Assembly (NCBI GenBank): GCA_937967425.1 | Contig: CALBST010000452.1 | Span: 17,467-81,466, forward strand | From: an uncultured Caulobacteraceae bacterium | Lineage (GTDB): Bacteria > Pseudomonadota > Alphaproteobacteria > Caulobacterales > TH1-2 | Direction: 5' to 3' | DNA length: 64,000 nucleotides | Shown here: positions 16,289-24,752 of the stretch, piece after piece | Position numbering within the stretch: position 1 is the stretch's first letter | Layout of the letters: the number at the start of each line of letters is the position of its first letter | Notes under the pieces: generated by a model | Told to the model about the DNA's origin: nothing | Database searches by the model: none | The model's input: the letters and a program-made list of their open reading frames with translations, nothing else | Translations under genes and position numbers: made by a program

Positions 16289-17437
16289 TTAGGCGCGAGC
16301 GCGTTCAACGGCGCGAAACACTCTCAGGAAGTTTCCCCCGAGCAGACGGACGCTGTTTTCCTCGCCGTAGCCGCGACGCAGCAACTCCGAAACCAGAAGC
16401 GGTATTTGCGTGTAGCTGGTGAGCACAGGTCGGAAATTGGCGTCCATGTCCGTGCCGAGTGCGACATGATCCGGGCCGACTATGTCTGTCAGCGAAAAAA
16501 TGCGATCGATAAAGTCGGAAAGAGAAGTCAAACCAATTCCTGCGGGCCACGCCCCGATCACGCCCCCCGCCGATACGATGTCGCGCGCCAACTCAGAGCT
16601 TATGAAACGCGGATGGGCGCCGGGCCCATTGGGTGGGTGAACATGGGTATGCGAGCAAAGCACAGGGTGCGACGCAACCTCGAGCGCCTGCGCGGCGGTT
16701 CTCTCTGACGCATGCGCCAGATCAACGATAATACCGAGCCGACTCATTTCGCGGATCGCGTCCGCACCAAAATCGGTCAGACCGTCATTCGCCGGCGATG
16801 CCGTTTGAATGTCTCCAATGTCATTGGGTCGATAGTGCATAAGCGTGATCGAGCGAACGCCGTCGGCGAACGCCTGCTCCAAACGCCGGAGATCGCCAGC
16901 GAGAAAATCGCCGCCCTCCACGGTAAGGAACACCGCAACATTGCGCGCATGATGGGCGGCCACAATATCATCCGCCGCAAGGGCGAGCGGCGCGCCCGCC
17001 GCGTGAGCCTGCCTGCGCAAATTGGCGATCTGACGCTGGTAGCTCTCCCATGCCTCGCCGGGCTGAAACTCGCGCCCCGCCACAAGCCCGCCTTCGGCAA
17101 AATCGAGCACCTGCACGTCCGCCACCGCAGCAAAGCTTGCTGCACTCACGCCGCCCGCCCGCAAATCCGCGAACGCCCGCTCTTCGAATGATCCGCTTGC
17201 TGCGTAAAGGCGAAGCGCCGGCGACAAACCGCGCGCCTGGCGGACAAAAGTGCGGCCTGGATGGGCGTGAATATCAACGATAGGGTTGGCCTCGATCAAC
17301 GCACCGGCGCGAACAAGCGCGTCCGGATCTGGCTCGAACCCCAAAGGCGCGGCGCGACCTCGGCTGGCCCAGAAAGCCCCGCCCGCGGCCATGGCGCCCA
17401 GGCCCGCGGCAGCCAGCAAGAACGTACGCCGTCGCAT
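16289..17437 (-). CDS. Secreted M19 (renal-type) membrane dipeptidase
   Basis: 382 residues. The N-terminus MRRRTFLLAAAGLGAMAAGG is a twin-arginine signal. The body is a peptidase M19 amidohydrolase barrel: zinc-binding HAHPG after NPIVDI, the bridging Glu in LTVEGGDFL, SRLGIIVDLAHAS, CSHTHVHP for the second metal-binding His pair, and DHVALGTDMD near the C-terminus. It would hydrolyse dipeptides in the periplasm. Its neighbours are the exported RidA homologue downstream and a divergent FMN dehydrogenase. Confidence 0.9.
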   Translation of the reverse strand: MRRRTFLLAAAGLGAMAAGGAFWASRGRAAPLGFEPDPDALVRAGALIEANPIVDIHAHPGRTFVRQARGLSPALRLYAASGSFEERAFADLRAGGVSAASFAAVADVQVLDFAEGGLVAGREFQPGEAWESYQRQIANLRRQAHAAGAPLALAADDIVAAHHARNVAVFLTVEGGDFLAGDLRRLEQAFADGVRSITLMHYRPNDIGDIQTASPANDGLTDFGADAIREMSRLGIIVDLAHASERTAAQALEVASHPVLCSHTHVHPPNGPGAHPRFISSELARDIVSAGGVIGAWPAGIGLTSLSDFIDRIFSLTDIVGPDHVALGTDMDANFRPVLTSYTQIPLLVSELLRRGYGEENSVRLLGGNFLRVFRAVERARA

Positions 17438-17506
17438 TTAACTCACCCAGATTGCGTACCCAGACTGGCTTGATCGATTCCGTCAGATATGTGCATTTTC
17501 TTTCCT

Positions 17507-18649
17507 ATGAAGTCATTGTCAATCACCGATCTTCGTAGGGCTGCTTTCCGGCGGCTCCCACGCATGGTGTTCGACTACATCGATGGCGGAGCCGACGACG
17601 AAATCACGCTTGCTCACAATGAAGCGCGCTTCCGCGCCATCGGACTGCTCCCCAGAGCACTCATAGACGTTGAGAAAATCGACATTCGAACAACGCTCAT
17701 GAGCACGCCGCTCGCAACGCCGATCATCATTGCGCCCACAGCATCCACACGCCTGTTCAATCCTCGCGCCGGCGAAGAAGCGGTGGCCCGCGCGGCCCAT
17801 AGCCACGGAACATTTTACTCGGCATCGACGCTTGCCTCCACCACAATAGAGGAAATAGCGGCGACCACACCCGGCCCCAAACTGTTCCAAATCTATGCCT
17901 GGAAGGATCGCGGCCTTATTCTTGAAATCCTGGCGCGGGCGCGTGACACCGGATTCAAGGGCATCATACTAACTGTTGACACGCCTGTTGCGGGCAATCG
18001 AGAGCGCGATTTCCGCAACGATTTCTCAATTCCCCCCAAAATCACATGGAGCACAGCGACGCAAGCTTTGGGGCGGCCGGGCTATATGTTCGACTTGGCG
18101 GTTACGCCCAAAATCAGCGCCGCGAACTTCACTCATCTACGCAAGGATGTTGGCGGCATTGTCGATTTCATCAACGAACAATTCGATCGCACCGTGAGTT
18201 GGCGCGACGCCTGCTGGTTACGCGAGAATTGGGATGGCGCTTTCGCGATAAAGGGCATCTCACATGGCTCAGATGCAGTGCGTTGTGTAGAAATCGGCGC
18301 AGACGCCGTCTGGGTGTCAAATCATGGTGGACGGCAGCTGGACACTGCGCCCGCCACAATCGATCTCGTCGCTGAAATCGCCGACGTTGCGGCCGGACGG
18401 GCCGAGATCGTGATGGACGGCGGCGTGCGCCGGGGAAGTGATGTCGTCAAGGCGATCGCGCTTGGCGCGTGCGCCGTCGCCATCGGCCGCCCCTATCTTT
18501 GGGGTCTGGCGGCGCACGGCGAGCAAGGCGTCCTACGCGCATTCGAAATCCTGGAGAGCGAATTGCGGCGCACTATGGCGCTGATTGGCTGCCCAATGCT
18601 CGCCGACCTCACGCCAGAAATTCTTCGCCCGCTACTACCGCCCCGGTAG
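17507..18649 (+). CDS. lldD: FMN-dependent alpha-hydroxy-acid dehydrogenase (L-lactate type)
   Basis: About 380 residues, spanning the whole FMN-dependent alpha-hydroxy-acid dehydrogenase family. N-terminal VFDYIDGGADDE, FMN-contacting PIIIAPTA, the YAWKDR region, SNHGGRQLD with the catalytic His, and MDGGVRRGSDVVKAIALGA are all present. ATG 17507 gives the family-like N-terminus MKSLSITDLRRAA; an ATG 18 nt earlier is also open. It probably oxidises L-lactate to pyruvate. This would fit the rhamnose locus, because rhamnose cleavage yields lactaldehyde and then lactate, but no rhamnose-type operator is seen in front of it, so the link is inference. Confidence 0.85.
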   Translation: MKSLSITDLRRAAFRRLPRMVFDYIDGGADDEITLAHNEARFRAIGLLPRALIDVEKIDIRTTLMSTPLATPIIIAPTASTRLFNPRAGEEAVARAAHSHGTFYSASTLASTTIEEIAATTPGPKLFQIYAWKDRGLILEILARARDTGFKGIILTVDTPVAGNRERDFRNDFSIPPKITWSTATQALGRPGYMFDLAVTPKISAANFTHLRKDVGGIVDFINEQFDRTVSWRDACWLRENWDGAFAIKGISHGSDAVRCVEIGADAVWVSNHGGRQLDTAPATIDLVAEIADVAAGRAEIVMDGGVRRGSDVVKAIALGACAVAIGRPYLWGLAAHGEQGVLRAFEILESELRRTMALIGCPMLADLTPEILRPLLPPR

Positions 18650-18782
18650 ATTCTAAAGGGACGCCAAGTGAGGTCTCTGCCGTAGCCATCGTCCATTGTA
18701 CAGCTTCCTGATTGTTCGCGGCATTGCAGTAGGCGATCTCTCACTCGACAGCTAATTTGACACGGTAGAGAATCACGCATGA

Positions 18783-18813
18783 GGGGCGCGTACTCGCCAA
18801 GAATACGCGCCCC
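18783..18813. terminator. Bidirectional terminator between lldD and the TonB receptor gene
   Basis: A perfect 10-bp stem (783-792 with 804-813 of this kilobase) has an 11-nt loop and a C-rich flank. It lies between the convergent ends of the FMN dehydrogenase and TonB receptor genes, where a shared terminator is expected. No long T run is seen, so its efficiency is uncertain. Confidence 0.65.
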
Positions 18814-18858
18814 CCTACACCGCCCTCAACATTCAATCTGTGTGCTCGTCGCTTCTTC

Positions 18859-21162
18859 TTAGAACCTGAGAGCTATCGAAGCCCCCCACACGCGCGGCGC
18901 CCTGGGCGAGACCAACGCGCCGAATGCTTGGAGACCGGTCGTGACAGGTGGTCCGCTGAGTACGTCTTGCGCCCAGGCGAGGTGCTGAGCGGCGCTAGGG
19001 ATGAAGACGCCGACGAGCGCTGAATCTTCCTCGGTCACATTGTTGACGAAGAGGCGCAGCGAGACGTTGTTAAAGTCGAGCCCGGTGCGCAGATTGAGAA
19101 TGGTCGCATCGCCAGTGTAGGCGTCATCGGTCTGCACCGCGTTCTGATCGGATTGGTAGGTCAGATCGAGCCTGGAAAACCAATCCACGCCGTTGCCGAT
19201 CGGCGTCACATATTGGATGGACGTGTAAGCCTGCCATTCGGAGACATATTGCAGGCGGCGTCCGTCCAGAACCGGGTTCATGCCAAGAAACGCCAGCGTG
19301 CCGAACGTGTAGCTGTCGTAGCTGGAATCCGTGTAGGCGACGCCAGCGTTGATTTCCAGCCCGTCCGCGGGCCTAGCGCGCATCTCCAACTCGACGCCGC
19401 GGACGCTGGCTTCGCCGGCATTGGTGTTCAGCGTGGCGAAGGTCGCGCCGAGGGCGCGCACGATCTGATCGGACCAGTCGATGTAATAGGCCGCGCCATT
19501 GAGCACCAGACGGCCGTTATACCAGGAAGTTTTGGCGCCGATCTCGTAGTTCCAGGCGGATTCAGGCTCGTACGTGCGTTCGCTGTCCAGGATCGCGCCG
19601 GCGACCGTCACGACGTTGAAGCCGCCCACCTTTTCACCCAGTGCAGCGCTGGCGTAGAGCAGGATGTCGTCCGTCGCCTGATAATCGAGCGTGAAGCGCG
19701 GCAGGACGTTCTCGAACTCGCGCTCGTTGACGTATGTGCCTGTCACGAGGCCCGTAAGTTGGCTGCGATCGGTGGAATTGACGCGCTTGGTTTCCGTCGT
19801 CCAACGCGCCTCCGCCGACACCCGCAAGCGCTCGGTGAGATTGAGGCTAGCCTGACCGAAGATCGAGAAGCTCTCGGTTTCCTCGTTCAGATCATTAATC
19901 AAACCGCCCAGAATCTGATTGCGGATACCGGCTGGAAGCGCGAGGTTGGAAGCGATGGGCAGCGCATCGACGCCCCACAAATCCTCCAGATGGGTGTCGC
20001 TGTTTGACAGGAAGTAATAGGCGCCGCCCATCCACTGAAAGCGCCCGGGCCCCGTCGAGGCGAAGCGAAACTCCTGGCTGACCTCATAGAGGTCGGTAAG
20101 CGATGTCGCATATCGCGCCTGAACGGGCGAATAGTCATTGTCAACGGCGCTGTCGAGTGTGAGTTCATTGAAGCCCGTGATCGATGTGAAACTCACCGGG
20201 CCGAGATCCCAGTCCACGGTCAAGGACGCCGTCCACAAATCGCGATTGTTGTGACCGGGCGTCACAGCAAAGGATGTCGGCGCTAAAAGCTCGCCGCGGA
20301 AGATCTGATTTGTCGCTGGCGATGCGCCACCCGTCAGGTCGGCGGGCGCAGCGTTGTTAACGGCGAAGACGAGCGGATCATCGCCGTCCCGCGTGTTCTC
20401 GTGCGCCACACGCAAACGCACATTGAGCGCATTGGTCGGACGCGCCTCCAGCATGCCCGCGATCACTGTCGTTTCGCGTGTGTCGAGGTCGCCGCCCGTC
20501 AAGCTATTGGTGAAATAGCCGTCGCTGGCGCGATGGGTGGCGCCGATACGAAAATAGAGATTGTCCTCGGCGATCGGTCCGCTCAAAGAGCCGCGGAACG
20601 AGCGGGTGTTGAAGTCTCCGTAGCTCGCTTCGAGGCGCCCCTCCAACGTATCCGAGGGCGGCCGCGAAACGATGTTGACTGCGCCGCCGAAAGTATTGCG
20701 TCCGTAAAGCGCGCTCTGGGGGCCCTTTACGATTTCAACGCGCGCCACATCGTCGCCAAGAGAGGCGTCCATAATGGCGCGGGAAGACTGATAGACCCCA
20801 TCGACAAAGAAGCCGACATTCGGTTCGCCGATCGTAGTTGATTGCCCGCGAATGACTGGGGTTGCGGCGCCGCCGCCGAACAGGGGCGCGAAGGTGAAGC
20901 CAGGCGTCAGGCTCGCGATGTCCTCAATGTTGTTGATGCCCGCATTGTCGATCGTCTCGGCGGTAAACGCCGAAATCGACAGCGGGACAGATTGCAGGGT
21001 TTCTTCGCGCTTGCGCGCCGTTACGACGATCTCGTCCGAGGTCTCCACTCCCGTCCCACCGGCCGGCTGAGCCCACGATACAGAGACTGGAGCGGCGAGA
21101 ACTGCCGCGAAGGCTACGCCAAGATAGAGGCTGGACCCTTTGCGTTGCTGCTTGACCGGCAT
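18859..21162 (-). CDS. TonB-dependent receptor of the rhamnoside locus
   Basis: 767 residues. A signal peptide ends near residue 32 (SVSWAQ). The TonB box-like DEIVVTARKREETLQSVP is followed by the plug domain (SISAFTAETIDNAGINNIEDIA through VEIVKGPQSALYGRNTFGGAVNIVSRPP) and a beta-barrel ending WGASIALRF with a terminal Phe. It would import oligosaccharides or glycosides across the outer membrane. It lies downstream of the deoR gene, but a 196-bp gap containing a DeoR-type operator gives it its own promoter. The substrate is inferred from the neighbouring GH78 and rha genes. Confidence 0.9.
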   Translation of the reverse strand: MPVKQQRKGSSLYLGVAFAAVLAAPVSVSWAQPAGGTGVETSDEIVVTARKREETLQSVPLSISAFTAETIDNAGINNIEDIASLTPGFTFAPLFGGGAATPVIRGQSTTIGEPNVGFFVDGVYQSSRAIMDASLGDDVARVEIVKGPQSALYGRNTFGGAVNIVSRPPSDTLEGRLEASYGDFNTRSFRGSLSGPIAEDNLYFRIGATHRASDGYFTNSLTGGDLDTRETTVIAGMLEARPTNALNVRLRVAHENTRDGDDPLVFAVNNAAPADLTGGASPATNQIFRGELLAPTSFAVTPGHNNRDLWTASLTVDWDLGPVSFTSITGFNELTLDSAVDNDYSPVQARYATSLTDLYEVSQEFRFASTGPGRFQWMGGAYYFLSNSDTHLEDLWGVDALPIASNLALPAGIRNQILGGLINDLNEETESFSIFGQASLNLTERLRVSAEARWTTETKRVNSTDRSQLTGLVTGTYVNEREFENVLPRFTLDYQATDDILLYASAALGEKVGGFNVVTVAGAILDSERTYEPESAWNYEIGAKTSWYNGRLVLNGAAYYIDWSDQIVRALGATFATLNTNAGEASVRGVELEMRARPADGLEINAGVAYTDSSYDSYTFGTLAFLGMNPVLDGRRLQYVSEWQAYTSIQYVTPIGNGVDWFSRLDLTYQSDQNAVQTDDAYTGDATILNLRTGLDFNNVSLRLFVNNVTEEDSALVGVFIPSAAQHLAWAQDVLSGPPVTTGLQAFGALVSPRAPRVWGASIALRF

Positions 21163-21243
21163 ATCGCCCTCCCCTTGGCCACAGTGAGCTTGTGCTTCTT
21201 TTGAGACCGAACATTAGCGGTTCTTGATCGTTTTGTCCATATT

Positions 21244-21268
21244 CAATCATATACGATCAAATATGATC
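21244..21268 (-). promoter_or_regulatory. Predicted DeoR operator upstream of the TonB receptor
   Basis: Contains CAATCAT-N3-CGATC followed by AAATATGATC, about 80 bp upstream of the receptor start. The core ACGATCAAATATGATC (21253-21268) matches the core upstream of rhaD (ACGATCATTTATGATC) in 14 of 16 positions. A further partial copy, TTGATCGTTTTG, lies at about 21224. Assignment to the DeoR protein encoded next door is inferred. Confidence 0.65.
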
Positions 21269-21358
21269 GCGTGGATGGGCGTGCAGCTGTGACCATCAGG
21301 GCACAACTCGCTTCGCGGGCGATACAACTTGGGCGTGCTGGGCCGCTCAGCGCGGGGC

Positions 21359-22159
21359 CTAAACGTCGGCGATCACGACCTTGACGCCGGCACCCTCCAG
21401 CATGGCGCGGTCCTGGGCCCCGATCCCGGAATCGGTGACGACGATGTCGATCTCTCCAAGCGGGCACAGAACGAGGCCTGCACGGCGGCTGAACTTGGAG
21501 CTATCCACCAGCACCACCAGCTTTTCGGCGCGCTCCATCAGCCGCCGTTCCGCGCGGATCAGGATCGAATCCGCCTGCAGAAGCCCCGCTGACGTAAGCG
21601 CCTGCGCCCCCATGAACATCTTTGAGGCGTAGCATTCCGCCGTGCCGTCCTCATCAAAGGGGGAGAGAATGATGTTTTGCTCTCGAAACACCTCGCCGCC
21701 GGGAACGAGCAACCGAGTCCGCGGAGAAGCCAGAAGCTTGTCTATGATGGGAAGCGAATTCGTTAAAACCTGGAGATCCAATTCCGCGAGGAACGGGCAG
21801 AGCATGTAGGTGGTCGATCCGCCATCGATGACAATGGTTTCGCCGTTTTCAACAAGGGCGGCTGCGGCCTTCGCAATCGCCCGTTTCTGCGGCGTGCGGA
21901 TATGCAGGCTCTTGGAGAAGGGCGCACCCGTAAGACGGGATGTTTGTGCTTCGGGCCGCTCCACCCCGCCATGCACACGCTTGAGCGCGCCATCCTCGGC
22001 AAGCCGCTTGAGATCACGCCGGATTGTGGCCTCCGACGCGCCGACCAGCGTTTGCAATTCCTGCACGGACGCGAACGGCTCTTGCGTCAACCGTTTCAGA
22101 ATGTTTCGGCGCCGTTCGCTAGGACGCATGGACTGTCGAATCGCCTCATGAACCGTCAT
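21359..22159 (-). CDS. DeoR/GlpR-family repressor of the rhamnose locus
   Basis: 266 residues. The N-terminal DeoR winged HTH is clear (RRRNILKRLTQEPFASVQELQ, then SEATIRRDLKRLAEDGALKRVHGG). The C-terminal sugar-phosphate sensor domain has VIDGGSTTYMLC, NSLPIIDKL and VLVDSSKFSRRAGLVLCPL. The gene overlaps the end of the GH78 gene by 14 bp, so it is translated from the rhaD-GH78 transcript. DeoR regulators (RhaR) control rhamnose genes in Rhizobium, which fits this context. Repeated CGATC-type operators before TonB receptor, rhaD and transporter genes are its likely targets. Confidence 0.9.
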   Translation of the reverse strand: MTVHEAIRQSMRPSERRRNILKRLTQEPFASVQELQTLVGASEATIRRDLKRLAEDGALKRVHGGVERPEAQTSRLTGAPFSKSLHIRTPQKRAIAKAAAALVENGETIVIDGGSTTYMLCPFLAELDLQVLTNSLPIIDKLLASPRTRLLVPGGEVFREQNIILSPFDEDGTAECYASKMFMGAQALTSAGLLQADSILIRAERRLMERAEKLVVLVDSSKFSRRAGLVLCPLGEIDIVVTDSGIGAQDRAMLEGAGVKVVIADV

Positions 22160-24707
22160 CAGCTTCTTTCATCCGCTGAAAAGAGCGTTTGTTCAAGCCG
22201 GGGCTGAGGCTAGCCTCCCCGTCCAGGACGCAACCCGCGGGCGCCAGCACACGGCCGACAAGGCCGTCCGGCAGCGCAATCTGTGCCTCGAAGCCCCGAT
22301 CCCGGCGGACGAGCGATACGGCAATGTCCCCGCGCCGGGTGGGAACCACGCCTTCGGCGAAGTCCAGATCACAAAGATTTGGCGCAACGGCGACTTTCTC
22401 GAAGCCCGCACCATCAGGGACAACGCCAAGGACATGCCGCGACAATTGCCATGTCGGCGTCGCGGAGAAACCATGCGCCAAGCTCGCATGAGGTTCAAAG
22501 CCCTCCCACAAGCTAGTCGCGCCGCGCGCAAGCATCTTGCCGTAGCGATTCCGCATGAGCGCAAGCGCGCGATCGAATTGCCCCGTCTTGGCGAGCGCGG
22601 CGAAAACGAAATGGCTATAGAAGGTGTTGGCAAGCACGATGTCCGCGTCGATATCCATGGGCTCGCCTCCCAGCGTGACTGGCGGCGCCGGCGTGACTTT
22701 GAGCCTAGTGGGGTCGCTGATCCGTGCGGCAATAGCGTCCCAACGCGCGCGGGGCGCGCCACCCCATAGGATCATGGCCGCATTCGTGTGCTGCGATACA
22801 CGCGGCTCGCGCTCGCCCGATATAGGATCGACGCAATCAACATAGAGCTGGCGCACATCGTCCCAATGCGCTTCGAGCGCGCCCTGTAAGACGGCCGCTT
22901 TATGCTCCAGTCGTTTGGCTTCCGCGTCCCACCCGAGGGCGCGCGCAATGTCCGTTGCGACGAGAAAAGCCCCGCACAATTGGGCGTTCAGCACCGTCGC
23001 GTAACCAGTACGCCCGACGGCCGCCCAATCCTGGAAGTGCCAGTAAGGCAAATCGGCGATGCGCCCGTCATCCGCCTGAAGCCGTTCAAACCAAGCGAGC
23101 GCCTTGAGCATGGTCGGGAAAAGCGCGCGCATGAGCGCTGCATCGCCCGAATATGCGAAATGGTCGCCGCAATTGAAAACCCATTGCAGCGTGAAATCCG
23201 GGATCAGCCAGCCGAAGCGGCGATAATCGCCCGGCGCAAACATTTCCAGCAATCCGTCGCGGCGCTGACTCTCGGCCGCCGAGACGAGAAAAAAGGCGTT
23301 GAGCGGATGGATGGACGGGCCGAACGTCGCCTCGCCCACGAGGTGCTCGACGGTCGCATCGCCCAGCCATTGACGCTGTTCGCGGCCGGGGCAATCGATC
23401 CAGCCGTCGTGCATGCATAATTCCAGCGTTCTGCGGCCCAACTCCCAAAGCTGGGTGAGCACCGGGTCGGAACAGCGGAAAGCGCCGCGCGCCTCGGCTG
23501 GATAGCGCGTCGATACGAGATCAACACTCAGAATGTGCACGCCTTTCGGTGCGTTGCGGACCGTCACCTGCATCCAACGCACGGCATCCCATTCGAACGC
23601 CTCAAACACCTGCTGCCCCGGGCGCGCAACATAGCGGCTAACATGTGCGTCGAGCCCCAGCAGCGGACGTCGCTCGATGCGTGCGTCCTCCGCGATACCG
23701 GAATCCTCGAACTCTCCGGGCAGGCGCTCAGAAACAACAAGGTCGAACTCCTCCCCGCCGCGCGCCTCGATCTCCAAACGCGGCCTGCCTGCTTCGATGC
23801 GGCCGAAATCGAGCAGGAAGCAGACGCCGCCGCCAGGCGGCGTTCGCACCAACGCGTCCTCGCCGCCGCCGACAAGCGCCTTCTCCAAGACTCTCGCATC
23901 GCCCAGCGCCCGGCCCAACGGCTCCGCATAGGCTTGTTCGACGATCGGAAGTTCGCGCAACTCCGCCTCACGCGCCCATACCAGGCGTCGCGGGGGAACA
24001 AGCGCTTCAGCCTGTTGCGGCAGCGTGTTCTTTTGCATCACTGGAAACGGGCGCGTCATCGCCCCTCCGAAGCGCGCCTCTGGCCCACCTCCGCCTGCTT
24101 CAAGGATGCGCACACCGCCCCATGCGCGGTCGTCAAAACCTGCCAACGTCCAGCCCTCTGGCAGTTTGCGCGCATCGAGCGATTCCACGAAGCCCAGCCC
24201 GGAATTCATCTGCGGCGTTGAACTATCCCAAGCGTCGCTTTCTATGGCGCGCCATAGGAGATCGCTCTGCAACGGGAATTGTTCATCGCCAAGATCGAAG
24301 CAGGCATCCAGCCACAGCGCTCCTTCGCCAAAGGTCTCGCGCCACAAGCCGCGGACGCCTTCGTAGAAGGCGGTATCGACGCCATAACAATGCACCAAAA
24401 AGGCAATGACATTATCGCCCGCGCGAAACGGCGCGGGATCGTCGTAACGGTCATAGCGGAGATTCAAGGGCGAACACCGTACCGGGCCACGCCCGATCCT
24501 CTGGCCGTTCACAAACAATTGGTACTTGCCGTCGCAAACCGTGTCGAGCTGGCAGGTTCGGGGACGCTGCTTCAGCACGAATCGTCGACGAAAGAGGAAC
24601 CAGCGATTGAGGCCGTCCTGGCGGGGCGGCGCGCCACGCACTGCCGCGAAGAAGCCGTCGGCATTGAACGCCTGCCGGTCAGCCCAGATGAAGGGGGCGC
24701 GCTGCAT
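22146..24707 (-). CDS. GH78 alpha-L-rhamnosidase
   Basis: 853 residues with no evident signal peptide. The N-terminal beta-sandwich domains (LFVNGQRIGRGPVRCSPLNLRYDRYD) precede the (alpha/alpha)6 catalytic barrel of the six-hairpin rhamnosidase family. The signature DCPGREQRQWLGD places acidic residues at D438, E443 and D450, spaced as in characterised GH78 enzymes. The second catalytic Glu is in TSLWEGFE (E735). A C-terminal beta domain follows. It releases L-rhamnose from oligosaccharides or glycosides, probably in the cytoplasm after import. It starts 45 bp after rhaD, with AAGGA about 8 nt before the ATG. Confidence 0.9.
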   Translation of the reverse strand: MQRAPFIWADRQAFNADGFFAAVRGAPPRQDGLNRWFLFRRRFVLKQRPRTCQLDTVCDGKYQLFVNGQRIGRGPVRCSPLNLRYDRYDDPAPFRAGDNVIAFLVHCYGVDTAFYEGVRGLWRETFGEGALWLDACFDLGDEQFPLQSDLLWRAIESDAWDSSTPQMNSGLGFVESLDARKLPEGWTLAGFDDRAWGGVRILEAGGGGPEARFGGAMTRPFPVMQKNTLPQQAEALVPPRRLVWAREAELRELPIVEQAYAEPLGRALGDARVLEKALVGGGEDALVRTPPGGGVCFLLDFGRIEAGRPRLEIEARGGEEFDLVVSERLPGEFEDSGIAEDARIERRPLLGLDAHVSRYVARPGQQVFEAFEWDAVRWMQVTVRNAPKGVHILSVDLVSTRYPAEARGAFRCSDPVLTQLWELGRRTLELCMHDGWIDCPGREQRQWLGDATVEHLVGEATFGPSIHPLNAFFLVSAAESQRRDGLLEMFAPGDYRRFGWLIPDFTLQWVFNCGDHFAYSGDAALMRALFPTMLKALAWFERLQADDGRIADLPYWHFQDWAAVGRTGYATVLNAQLCGAFLVATDIARALGWDAEAKRLEHKAAVLQGALEAHWDDVRQLYVDCVDPISGEREPRVSQHTNAAMILWGGAPRARWDAIAARISDPTRLKVTPAPPVTLGGEPMDIDADIVLANTFYSHFVFAALAKTGQFDRALALMRNRYGKMLARGATSLWEGFEPHASLAHGFSATPTWQLSRHVLGVVPDGAGFEKVAVAPNLCDLDFAEGVVPTRRGDIAVSLVRRDRGFEAQIALPDGLVGRVLAPAGCVLDGEASLSPGLNKRSFQRMKEADDGS

Positions 24708-24752
24708 TCGCCGTTCCTTCCAACGCCCTGCCGCCGCATACCGCCCAGAATC

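Noticed and set aside
16255..16290. Terminator with a T run between the dipeptidase and RidA genes
   Set aside because: The T run lies on the plus strand while both genes read leftward, and no stable stem precedes it.
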